Positions 15,900 through 22,669 of a stretch of 35,066 nt of DNA are shown one piece after another. A program made the translations under genes and the position numbers. The notes below the pieces were generated by a model. The model was given only the letters and a program-made list of their open reading frames with translations, searched no databases and had not been told where the DNA came from. Each line of letters starts with the position of its first letter. The first letter of the stretch is position 1. The stretch comes from Chitinophagales bacterium 33-2. Lineage in GTDB: Bacteria > Bacteroidota > Bacteroidia > Chitinophagales > Chitinophagaceae. Where the stretch lies: assembly GCA_002050435.1 (NCBI GenBank), contig MWYV01000065.1:1-35066 (forward strand), in the 5' to 3' direction.

Positions 15900-18044
15900 A
15901 TGGCAGACTTGAGATTTCAACGCAACTTTGGTATTGCCGCACACATTGATGCGGGAAAAACGACTACCACCGAGCGTATTTTGCGCTACACGGGTATGAT
16001 CCATAAAATTGGTGAAGTACACGATGGAGCCGCCACTACTGACTGGATGGAACAGGAAAAAGAAAGAGGAATTACCATTACTTCAGCAGCGGTTAGCTGC
16101 CAGTGGAATTTTCCTACTGTTTTAGGTAAGGAGAACGCTGATACAAAAAAATATGCTTTCAACATTATTGACACACCTGGTCACGTTGACTTCACTGTAG
16201 AAGTGGAGCGTTCCATGAGAGTGCTTGATGGATTGATCGCTTTGTTTTCTGCTGTTGATGGTGTAGAGCCTCAGTCTGAAACCGTTTGGCGCCAGGCCAA
16301 CAGGTACAATGTTCCCAGGATCGGTTTTGTTAACAAAATGGATCGTTCAGGAGCCGACTTCCTCAACGTAGTAAAGCAGGTAAGAGAAATGCTTGGATCA
16401 AAAGCAGTTCCGTTGCAGCTGCCAATTGGTGCGGAAGATGATTTTCGTGGTGTTGTGGATCTGATTAAAATGAAAGGGATCATTTGGCACATGGAAACAG
16501 AAGGAATGACCTTTGATGAAATTGAAGTTCCTGCCGACCTGCTTGAAGAAGCGAATGAATGGAGAGCAAGTCTTGTTGAAGCAATTGCCGAATATGATGA
16601 CAAACTGATGGAAAAATTCTTTGATGATCCGAATTCCATCACCGAAGATGAATTGCACGAAGCCATCCGTAAAGCAACGATCGATCTGAGTATCGTTCCG
16701 ATGATGTGCGGGTCTTCATTTAAAAATAAAGGCGTACAAACTGCCCTTGATGCAGTATGCCGTTACCTGCCTTCTCCGATGGATATTGAAGCCGTTAAAG
16801 GCATCAATCCTGATACAGGTGAAGAAGTGGTGCGTAAGCCGGATGCAAAAGAACCATTTGCCGCTCTTGCCTTTAAGATCATGACCGATCCTTTCGTAGG
16901 TCGTCTTGCATTCTTCAGGGTGTATTCGGGGCACCTTGATGCAGGTTCTTATGTATTGAATGTTAGAAGCGGCAAAAAAGAAAGGATCTCCCGTATTATG
17001 AAAATGTTTGCCAACAAACAAAACCCGATCGATTTTATTGAAGCGGGTGATATTGGTGCTGCGGTTGGATTTAAAGAAATCAAAACCGGAGATACTTTAT
17101 GTCATGAAGACCATCCCATCACACTGGAAAATATGTTCATTCCGGAACCGGTAATTTCTGTAGCGGTTGAACCAAAAACCCAGGCTGATGTAGATAAAAT
17201 GGGAATGGCGATCTCTAAACTCGTAGAAGAGGATCCGACACTGCGTGTAAAAACAGACGAAGATTCAGGTCAGACGATTCTTTCAGGAATGGGAGAGTTG
17301 CACCTTGAGATCATTGTTGACCGTATGCGTCGTGAATTTAAAGTTGAAGTAAACCAGGGTGCACCCCAGGTAGCTTATAAAGAGGCATTTAATACAACTA
17401 TTGAACACAGGGAAGTTTTGAAAAAGCAGTCTGGTGGTCGTGGTAAATTTGCTGATATCATGTTTGCGCTTGGCCCGATAGATGCGGAATGGAAAGAAGC
17501 AAATCCTGATAAGAAATTCCAGTTTCAAAACGACCTGTTTGGCGGATCCATTCCCCGTGAATTTGTTCCTGCCATTTCGAAGGGTTTTGAAAGTTCAATG
17601 GGTACCGGTGTGTTGGCTTCCTACCCGGTTGACAATCTGAAAGTGCGTGTATATGACGGATCTTTCCACGCGGTGGATTCTGATGCCATGTCTTTTGAGC
17701 TTTGTGCCAAACAAGGTTTCAGGGAAGCTGCAAGAAAAGCCAAACCGGTTTTACTTGAGCCGATCATGAGAGTTGAAGTATTGACACCAGACCAGTATAT
17801 GGGAGACGTTACGGGTGACCTTAACCGTCGCCGTGGAATGTTGGAAGGCATGGATACCCGTGCAGGTGTTCAGGTGATCAAAGCCAAAGTTCCGTTGAGT
17901 GAAATGTTTGGTTATGTAACCCAGCTTCGCTCACTGTCTTCAGGTCGTGCGTCTTCCACCATGGAATTTTCGCATTATGCTCCGGCACCAACAAATATTG
18001 CTGAAGAAGTAATTGCAAAAAGCAAAGGAAAAGTAAATGCGTAA
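15900..18044 (+). CDS. fusA: Elongation factor G
   Basis: GTPase that moves tRNAs and mRNA through the ribosome. The 714 residues match full-length bacterial EF-G. GTPase motifs are AHIDAGKT (14-21), the switch I RGIT (56-59), DTPGH (91-95) and NKMD (145-148). Domain II includes [20 protein letters not shown]. Domain III shows [14 protein letters not shown] and domain [17 protein letters not shown]. Domain V ends with [20 protein letters not shown]. The sequence is that of the canonical str-operon type, but here the gene has its own promoter and terminator and stands alone. Confidence 0.98.
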   Translation: MADLRFQRNFGIAAHIDAGKTTTTERILRYTGMIHKIGEVHDGAATTDWMEQEKERGITITSAAVSCQWNFPTVLGKENADTKKYAFNIIDTPGHVDFTVEVERSMRVLDGLIALFSAVDGVEPQSETVWRQANRYNVPRIGFVNKMDRSGADFLNVVKQVREMLGSKAVPLQLPIGAEDDFRGVVDLIKMKGIIWHMETEGMTFDEIEVPADLLEEANEWRASLVEAIAEYDDKLMEKFFDDPNSITEDELHEAIRKATIDLSIVPMMCGSSFKNKGVQTALDAVCRYLPSPMDIEAVKGINPDTGEEVVRKPDAKEPFAALAFKIMTDPFVGRLAFFRVYSGHLDAGSYVLNVRSGKKERISRIMKMFANKQNPIDFIEAGDIGAAVGFKEIKTGDTLCHEDHPITLENMFIPEPVISVAVEPKTQADVDKMGMAISKLVEEDPTLRVKTDEDSGQTILSGMGELHLEIIVDRMRREFKVEVNQGAPQVAYKEAFNTTIEHREVLKKQSGGRGKFADIMFALGPIDAEWKEANPDKKFQFQNDLFGGSIPREFVPAISKGFESSMGTGVLASYPVDNLKVRVYDGSFHAVDSDAMSFELCAKQGFREAARKAKPVLLEPIMRVEVLTPDQYMGDVTGDLNRRRGMLEGMDTRAGVQVIKAKVPLSEMFGYVTQLRSLSSGRASSTMEFSHYAPAPTNIAEEVIAKSKGKVNA

Positions 18045-18074
18045 TAGGTAATTCCTCTTATATTATAAAAAAAG

Positions 18075-18099
18075 CCCTGCATGAGCAGGGTTTTTTTTT
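18075..18099 (+). terminator. Rho-independent terminator of fusA
   Basis: Stem CCCTGC (18075-18080) and GCAGGG (18085-18090) with loop ATGA, then nine T. Confidence 0.9.
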
Positions 18100-18236
18100 A
18101 TTTTTTATCCAAAATATATTTCTGAAAACAATCAGGCATTGCATTTGCTAAAAGCAAAATGTTCAATAAATATTTTCATTTGGATACCCCGTTTTGGTCC
18201 GGCCGTAAGGCTTATGAAAAACACCCATTATTGAAC

Positions 18237-18266
18237 GAGGCCGTCTCAAAAGGACGGTCTCTTTTT
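18237..18266 (+). terminator. Second terminator-like hairpin after fusA
   Basis: GAGGCCGTC (18237-18245) pairs with GACGGTCTC (18253-18261) with one G-U pair and a 7-base loop, then TTTTT. It is 160 bases past the fusA terminator, with no clear gene between them. It may back up fusA or end a small RNA from 18100-18236; the short open frame across this region is not convincing. Confidence 0.55.
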
Positions 18267-18313
18267 ATTTTGAAAATGGTTTTTATAATTTATTTTCTGT
18301 CAGTTAGTAGATG

Positions 18314-18721
18314 TTATTTCGCGGCTGCACCGATCATTTTTTCCAGCACTTTTATGTCAACATCCCCGAGTTTATTAATGTAGAGGCAACCGGCCCCGGT
18401 CTTATGTTTTCCCAGGTTTTTTAAAGCTTCAGCATGTTGCTGTATATCTATAGTGAGGTGCAATGATAAATTAGCTTTGCGTGGTGCAAAACCAATTTTA
18501 AACCAATCCACTTCTCTTCCGGTAGCTGGACTTTTATACCTCATTTCTCCAAAACCAATGAGTGAGCTGCCCCACATTTTGGGTTTTTCTTTTGTGGCTT
18601 TTTCCATCATCTTTAGAATAAGGTGACTGTCTTTACGCTTCTGCTCATCAGCAATACTGTCAATATATTCTGTTACGCTTGAAGCAGTTGGTTTGGTTTT
18701 GATTTCTACTAATTTTCCCAT
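18314..18721 (-). CDS. DUF1801 domain protein
   Basis: A 135-residue soluble protein of the DUF1801 family. Diagnostic stretches are the N-terminal SVTEYIDSIADEQKRKDSHL, KMWGSSLIGFGEMRYKSPAT, VDWFKIGFAPRKANLSLHLT and the end GAGCLYINKLGDVDIKVLEK. The family has a small alpha/beta fold and is found near stress and metabolic genes in many bacteria; no activity is established. No terminator is visible at its 3' end except the hairpin at 18237. The 146-base gap upstream contains an inverted repeat (TTTGATGATT at 18824-18833 and AATCATCAAA at 18863-18872) that reaches into the end of the next gene. Confidence 0.88.
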   Translation of the reverse strand: MGKLVEIKTKPTASSVTEYIDSIADEQKRKDSHLILKMMEKATKEKPKMWGSSLIGFGEMRYKSPATGREVDWFKIGFAPRKANLSLHLTIDIQQHAEALKNLGKHKTGAGCLYINKLGDVDIKVLEKMIGAAAK

Positions 18722-18867
18722 AAAAATGTATCGAATTGTTTACAGTAAAAATTTACATCTATTCAGGCATTCATTTAGAATAATTGCTTTCTATCATCAT
18801 CTGTTATCGTTCTGTTCCTATTTTTTGATGATTCCCATTGTTTAAAAGACAGATACAATAATAATCA

Positions 18868-19452
18868 TCAAATTTTTAAAGCACCGCGAAAGCCTCTTGA
18901 ACCATAATAAGATTGTGCACCATTGTGATAAATGAAAACCCGCCCATACCGGTAATCCCCAAAAATGGCACCACCAAGTTTTCTAACCGCATCTGGTGTG
19001 TTTAACCAGCTTGAAGTTTTCGTATCAAAATTTTCGAATTGCTGCAGCTCATGGTATTGTTCTTCGGTTAACAATTCTATTCCCATACCAGCAGCCATTT
19101 CCATAGCGCTGTTGGATGGTTTATGTTCTTTTCTTGATTCCAGGCCTTCGCGGTCATAACAAAGGCTCCTGCGGGCTTTAGGACTTTCCACAGCGTAATC
19201 ATAAAATAGAATTGTACCAGATTTTTTATCATACCCAACCACATCAGGTTCTCCTCCGGTAATTTCCATTTCATTCAATGACCATAGCTTTTCTTTTTCA
19301 CCCGGCGATCCTGAAATACAGGCTTCCAGCTTTTTCTGAATCCGTTCCCATTCAATCCCCTTGTGGCGGTTTCTATTATTTTCGAAACGCGCCTGTAAAG
19401 TTTGCAGCAATGCTTCTGCTTGTTTTGCAGACAGCTCTTTTTTATTTTTCAT
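18868..19452 (-). CDS. DUF4256 domain protein
   Basis: A 194-residue protein whose whole length fits the DUF4256 family. Conserved features are LLQTLQARFENNRNRHKGIE, the block MEITGGEPDVVGYDKKSGTI, FYDYAVESPKARRSLCYDRE, EMAAGMGIELLTEEQYHELQ and the C-terminal GGAIFGDYRYGRVFIYHNGA, then the Gly/Tyr/Arg-rich end SYYGSRGFRG. No catalytic function is known. It is cytosolic and appears to stand alone; a near-match to the -7 box (TAAACTTG on the minus strand, about 19487-19494) lies 35 bases upstream of the ATG. Confidence 0.88.
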   Translation of the reverse strand: MKNKKELSAKQAEALLQTLQARFENNRNRHKGIEWERIQKKLEACISGSPGEKEKLWSLNEMEITGGEPDVVGYDKKSGTILFYDYAVESPKARRSLCYDREGLESRKEHKPSNSAMEMAAGMGIELLTEEQYHELQQFENFDTKTSSWLNTPDAVRKLGGAIFGDYRYGRVFIYHNGAQSYYGSRGFRGALKI

Positions 19453-19621
19453 TTTTTATGATTAGATGGTGCGGGTTCATCCTGCATCAAGTTTATTTAA
19501 TTTATGCTGAGTATATAAAATCAGACTTATAAATAAATTTAAGAAAGTTGTGCTTTTCGGGAGCGGCTTCTTTTCTAAAGTTGACCTGTGATTTCGTTTT
19601 ATTTCAGCATGTTTAAACCTG

Positions 19622-19646
19622 AATCCAAATCAAAGATTGGATTTTT
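19622..19646 (+). terminator. Terminator-like hairpin without an obvious gene
   Basis: AATCCAA (19622-19628) pairs with TTGGATT (19637-19643), and the stem can be extended with a one-base bulge; five T follow. It reads as a plus-strand terminator although no plus-strand gene ends here (fusA is 1.6 kb away). Confidence 0.35.
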
Positions 19647-19684
19647 CATGACAAATGGGTTCATCTGATTGGCGAAATATCAAA

Positions 19685-19692
19685 TACCTTTG
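19685..19692 (+). promoter_or_regulatory. -7 promoter box overlapping the 5' end of mtaB
   Basis: TACCTTTG is a perfect TAnnTTTG match, only 6 bases before ATG 19699. It falls inside the region that a longer frame from TTG 19669 would translate, so it argues for ATG 19699 as the start and for a message with almost no leader. Confidence 0.6.
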
Positions 19693-19698
19693 CAGGTC

Positions 19699-20973
19699 AT
19701 GCAAAGTCCACGTACAGTTGCCTTTCATACATTGGGTTGTAAACTAAATTTTTCAGAAACCTCCACGATCTCCAGAAACATGGAATTGGAAGGTTTTTTA
19801 AAAAAACCGTTTGACGACATTGCCGACGTGTACGTGATCAACACCTGTTCTGTCACGGATAATGCCGACAAGGAATGCAGGCAGTTGGTTCGCAGGATAC
19901 AGAGAAGGTCGCCCTCCAGCCTGGTGGTGATCACTGGTTGTTATGCCCAGTTGAAGCCCCGTGAGATCGCTGAGATTCCCGGCGTGGACCTGGTACTGGG
20001 CGCTGCCGAAAAATTTAACCTGATTAAACACCTGAAAGACCTTACGAAAGGCGACTCTGCCAGGATCAGTTCCTGCGATATAGAAGATGTTTCCGGTTTT
20101 AATAGTTCGTATTCCTTAAATGATCGAACCAGAACATTTTTAAAAGTCCAGGATGGATGTGATTACACCTGCTCATTTTGCACCATACCAATGGCAAGAG
20201 GGAAGAGCAGGAGTGATCGTATCGAAAATGTAGTGGCAAATGCGGAAAAGCTTGGAGCTGGTGGGGTAAAGGAAATTGTATTAACCGGAGTGAACCTCGG
20301 AGATTTTGGAAAAGGTGCGGATGGTTTAAAGAAAAATGAGGAAAACTTTTTTGATCTGGTTCAGGCGCTTGAGCAGGTGGAAGGAATTGAACGGTACCGG
20401 ATTTCCTCTATTGAACCCAATCTTCTTTCTGAAGACATCATTCAATTTGTTGCACGCAGTAAAAAATTCATGCCTCATTTTCATATACCCCTTCAGAGTG
20501 GTAGCAATGAAATATTGGGACTGATGCGCCGCAGGTACAGGAGAGAGCTATATGCGGAGCGCGTCCAAATAATAAAATCACTGATGCCCCATTGTTCCAT
20601 TGGCGTGGATGTGATCACGGGTTTTCCTTCTGAAAGCCAAACGCATTTTGAAGAAACATTTCATTTCCTTCATAACATGGATGTTTCCTACCTGCATGTA
20701 TTTACCTATTCGGAACGCGATGGAACCAGGGCGCTTGACCTTACACCGGTAGTGCCTATACGCACACGGCAGGAGCGGACGAAGTTGTTACGAAACCTGA
20801 GTTATAAAAAGCTCCAGTATTTTACGGCGCAGCATGAAGGGTCAACAAGAAAAGTTTTATTTGAAGGCCATGAGAAGAATGGTATGATGGAAGGGTATAC
20901 GGATAATTACATCAGGATCACTACGCCTTTCAGGACTGAATGGGCGAACGCGGTGGTTGATTGGAAAATGTAA
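19699..20973 (+). CDS. mtaB: tRNA t6A37 methylthiotransferase
   Basis: A radical-SAM enzyme that converts t6A to ms2t6A at position 37 of ANN-decoding tRNAs. From ATG 19699 it has 424 residues. The N-terminal UPF0004 domain carries the three cluster cysteines Cys14 (TLGCKLN), Cys50 (NTCSVT) and Cys81 (GCYAQ). The radical-SAM CxxxCxxC is Cys154, Cys158 and Cys161 in DGCDYTCSFCTIP. Further family blocks are EIVLTGVNLGDFG, FHIPLQSGSNEIL, MRRRYRRE, IGVDVITGFPSE and VSYLHVFTYSERDGT. The first-domain wording TLGCKLNFSE separates MtaB from MiaB and RimO. It ends in a bidirectional terminator. Confidence 0.95.
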   Translation: MQSPRTVAFHTLGCKLNFSETSTISRNMELEGFLKKPFDDIADVYVINTCSVTDNADKECRQLVRRIQRRSPSSLVVITGCYAQLKPREIAEIPGVDLVLGAAEKFNLIKHLKDLTKGDSARISSCDIEDVSGFNSSYSLNDRTRTFLKVQDGCDYTCSFCTIPMARGKSRSDRIENVVANAEKLGAGGVKEIVLTGVNLGDFGKGADGLKKNEENFFDLVQALEQVEGIERYRISSIEPNLLSEDIIQFVARSKKFMPHFHIPLQSGSNEILGLMRRRYRRELYAERVQIIKSLMPHCSIGVDVITGFPSESQTHFEETFHFLHNMDVSYLHVFTYSERDGTRALDLTPVVPIRTRQERTKLLRNLSYKKLQYFTAQHEGSTRKVLFEGHEKNGMMEGYTDNYIRITTPFRTEWANAVVDWKM

Positions 20974-20980
20974 TAAAAAA

Positions 20981-21004
20981 AACCTGCTGAAACAGGTTTT
21001 TCTT
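20981..21004. terminator. Bidirectional terminator between mtaB and the lipoprotein gene
   Basis: AACCTG (20981-20986) and CAGGTT (20993-20998) with a 6-base loop, eight A before and a T-rich tail after, between two convergent genes. Confidence 0.82.
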
Positions 21005-21382
21005 TTAGCGCTTCAGTTGAATGAATGATTCTTCGTATTCTCCCGGAGCGTAGGTTTCTTTCACATAGAGCACTACACTGTTTTCAGAAAGTCCCTGCAT
21101 GGTATATGTTTCTCCGTCAAAGCTCACTGTATTCCCGCTTACAGTGTAAGTGTGCGTTTCGGTGGAGCCGTAAACGACAATGATTGCCGAGCCATCATCC
21201 TTAAAATTGATCGTTGCATTAGTAAGCACTTCAGTATCACTGTCATCAAGGGCGTTATTCACGTAATATTTCCAGGAAACGCTCTCAATATTCCAGAGCC
21301 CTTTAATGGTAGGGTCTTTATCTTTTTTACAGGAGGTGAACAATGCTACTGAAAGCAGGGACAGGACAAGGATTTTTTTCAT
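21005..21382 (-). CDS. Lipocalin-like lipoprotein
   Basis: A 125-residue exported lipoprotein when started at ATG 21380-21382, chosen because MKKILVLSLLSVALFTSC is a classic lipoprotein signal with the acylated Cys at residue 18; the longer frame adds 17 unlikely residues. The mature part is KKDKDPTIKGLWNIESVSWK, then strands such as TINFKDDGSAIIVVYGSTET and NTVSFDGETYTMQGLSENSV. This is the layout of the small lipocalin-like proteins common in Bacteroidota. The ligand is unknown. Confidence 0.75.
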   Translation of the reverse strand: MKKILVLSLLSVALFTSCKKDKDPTIKGLWNIESVSWKYYVNNALDDSDTEVLTNATINFKDDGSAIIVVYGSTETHTYTVSGNTVSFDGETYTMQGLSENSVVLYVKETYAPGEYEESFIQLKR

Positions 21383-21475
21383 ATTAAATTTAATTATTTG
21401 ACGTAAAGAAAATAAAACTAGACAGAAATTCAAAGGGGTCGGGTGAAATTTATTTTTTTTATTTTCCTCAACCCT

Positions 21476-21483
21476 TATATTTG
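21476..21483 (+). promoter_or_regulatory. -7 promoter box of tRNA-Val
   Basis: TATATTTG, a TAnnTTTG match, 12 bases before the first base of the mature tRNA; T-rich sequence lies at the -33 position. Confidence 0.6.
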
Positions 21484-21495
21484 CAATCCCAAAAA

Positions 21496-21570
21496 GGGAG
21501 TTTAGCTCAGCTGGTTCAGAGCATCTGCCTTACAAGCAGAGGGTCGGCGGTTCGAACCCGTCAACTCCCA
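21496..21570 (+). tRNA. tRNA-Val (anticodon UAC)
   Basis: A full 75-base cloverleaf. The acceptor stem pairs GGGAGTT (21496-21502) with AACTCCC (21563-21569), with discriminator A 21570. The D-arm contains AGCTCAGCTGGTTCAGAGC. The anticodon stem is TCTGC/GCAGA with loop CTTACAA, giving UAC at 21531-21533, which reads GUA and other Val codons. The T-arm has GGTTCGAACCC. The CCA end is not encoded. It is followed by its own terminator. Confidence 0.97.
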
Positions 21571-21583
21571 CGGCAATCTGTTA

Positions 21584-21611
21584 GCGTCTCAGGAAACTGA
21601 GGCGTTTTTTT
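21584..21611 (+). terminator. Terminator of tRNA-Val
   Basis: GCGTCTCAG (21584-21592) pairs with CTGAGGCGT (21597-21605) through a GAAA tetraloop with two G-U pairs, followed by seven T. Confidence 0.85.
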
Positions 21612-21627
21612 ATTAAAATTTTGAAAA

Positions 21628-21747
21628 GCTCAATGGTTCATTGCATCCCGACTTATAGCCGGGATGGTCGGCGGTTTCCCGAAGTTATGTGGAATCCTCT
21701 CCTACAACAATCGGGTAGCGTTTCATAAACTGATGCGCTTTTTTTAT
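21628..21747 (+). pseudogene. Decayed tRNA copy followed by a decayed copy of its terminator
   Basis: GCTCAATGGTTCATTGCATC (21628-21647) aligns to the D-arm region of the tRNA-Val just upstream (GCTCAGCTGGTTCAGAGCATC). CCCG and CGGG arms around CTTATAG follow in the anticodon-arm position, then GGTCGGCGGTT (21666-21676), identical to the same 11 bases of tRNA-Val (21542-21552). The T-arm is broken (TTCCCGAA in place of TTCGAACCC) and no acceptor stem is left. At 21716-21747 TAGCGTTTCATAAACTGATG, then CGC and T7, repeats the tRNA terminator in altered form (8 of 9 stem pairs). So gene and terminator were once duplicated in tandem, or derive from a tRNA array. Confidence 0.6.
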
Positions 21748-21887
21748 CACCTGATTTTTGGTTTAAGAACTTAATTTCAAAACAACAGTAACACATTTGC
21801 CTGCACATTATCAGCATGTAGTAAAATTGTCAGAAGAGAGAACTTTTCTAACGGTGATCATGTTGATGAAAAATATGGCTAAAGAAA

Positions 21888-22013
21888 ATGATTACTGATG
21901 AGCAGAATGAAATTGCAGAGCTGCATGACGAATATTTTTTCATTTTTCCAATAGATTCACAGATCGCTCTTCATAACTTTTACGTAAATTGTGTAAGCGT
22001 CTCAATGACATGA
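21888..22013 (+). other. Possible small ORF or gene remnant between the tRNA region and the His-rich gene
   Basis: From ATG 21888 a 41-codon frame reads MITDEQNEIAELHDEYFFIF then PIDSQIALHNFYV, with a protein-like amphipathic pattern. Its TGA (22011-22013) overlaps an ATG at 22010 (ATGA). Just upstream another frame (21767-21893) reads KTTVTHLPAHYQHVVKLSEE, then RTFLTVIMLMKNMAKENDY, before two stops. The two may be pieces of one gene broken by a frameshift. I recognise no family. Together with the decayed tRNA this fills the 462 bases between tRNA-Val and 22033. Confidence 0.2.
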
Positions 22014-22032
22014 AAAAATTTATTTTTTTGAA

Positions 22033-22398
22033 TTGAAAACTACACCCTCATTCTTACTTATTATACTTTACATGGTTGCTATGTGCAAGCCTGTATTGCC
22101 ATTAATACAGGATGAGGTTGCTCACTTATTCTGGAAAGCGCAGCACCTGGCTACAATTCACCACCACCACGGTCACTATCATGCCGAAGAAGCGATTGCT
22201 ATAGCCACACAGGAGGAAGAAAGCAATAAAGTTCCCGCAACATCAAAAACTTCTGAACCCGTTTCTCTCCATATAATTATTCCTGGTTTTTATTCGATCC
22301 CTCAATTGTTGGTAGACAAACAAAAATTTTGTACAAGAATCTGTAGCGCGTCTTCACTGACTTTAGACAAGTACTACCCCCCGCCCAAAACGTCTTAA
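22033..22398 (+). CDS. Small exported His-rich protein upstream of a TonB receptor
   Basis: A 121-residue protein with an N-terminal hydrophobic segment (PSFLLIILYMVAMCKPVLPL), then QDEVAHLFWKAQHLATIHHH and HGHYHAEE, a run with nine His in about 25 residues. It ends in KYYPPPKTS. Small proteins of this plan, with a hydrophobic start, His cluster and PPP end, occur in Bacteroidota next to TonB receptors; metal binding is plausible but not shown. The start is doubtful. TTG 22033 is used, but an ATG at 22010 (MKKFIFLN) lies in another frame and would join it if the T run at 22023-22029 had one more base. The TonB gene follows after 271 bases. Confidence 0.6.
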   Translation: MKTTPSFLLIILYMVAMCKPVLPLIQDEVAHLFWKAQHLATIHHHHGHYHAEEAIAIATQEEESNKVPATSKTSEPVSLHIIIPGFYSIPQLLVDKQKFCTRICSASSLTLDKYYPPPKTS

Positions 22399-22669
22399 TA
22401 CTTCAGTTAAGGACAAATGAATTGTTTTTTACGCAAGAGCGTTAAAAAGGTACAGGATTGCGACTTTTGCTATCTCCATGCAGGCATAGCGCCTGCCTGA
22501 TAGCAGCAAGGTTTCCTGGAACCAAAAAAAACTTTATTTGTTGCTTTTTGCAAGTATATAGCAGATTATTTTCCTTGATAATTCATTTAGCTAATGTTGC
22601 GCCCGGCACAACTATTACTGCTATCTGCTTTTTGTATCAATAAAACTTATTTTACTTATGTTTCATTAT
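22399..22669 (+). promoter_or_regulatory. Long leader upstream of the TonB receptor, with a two-part hairpin
   Basis: No gene fits in these 271 bases. At 22468-22505 TGCTATC pairs with GATAGCA around an inner GCAGGC (22480-22485) and GCCTGC (22491-22496) stem with a 5-base loop. TAGCAG occurs again at about 22559 and its complement CTGCTA at about 22620, so alternative pairings are possible. No B12 box (GCCACTG) or TPP box was seen. It could be a cis-regulatory RNA for the receptor; this is inference. Confidence 0.35.

Noticed and set aside
18159..18383. 74-codon plus-strand frame after fusA
   Set aside because: It runs through the hairpin at 18237-18266 and into the convergent DUF1801 gene, with no promoter and no recognisable protein pattern.
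22458..22643. 61-codon frame in the TonB leader
   Set aside because: Its translation has no plausible protein pattern and it covers the hairpin region; a non-coding leader is more likely.
22399..22669. Cobalamin riboswitch before the TonB receptor
   Set aside because: B12 switches often precede such receptors in Bacteroidota, but the B12 box GCCACTG and the expected core are missing.
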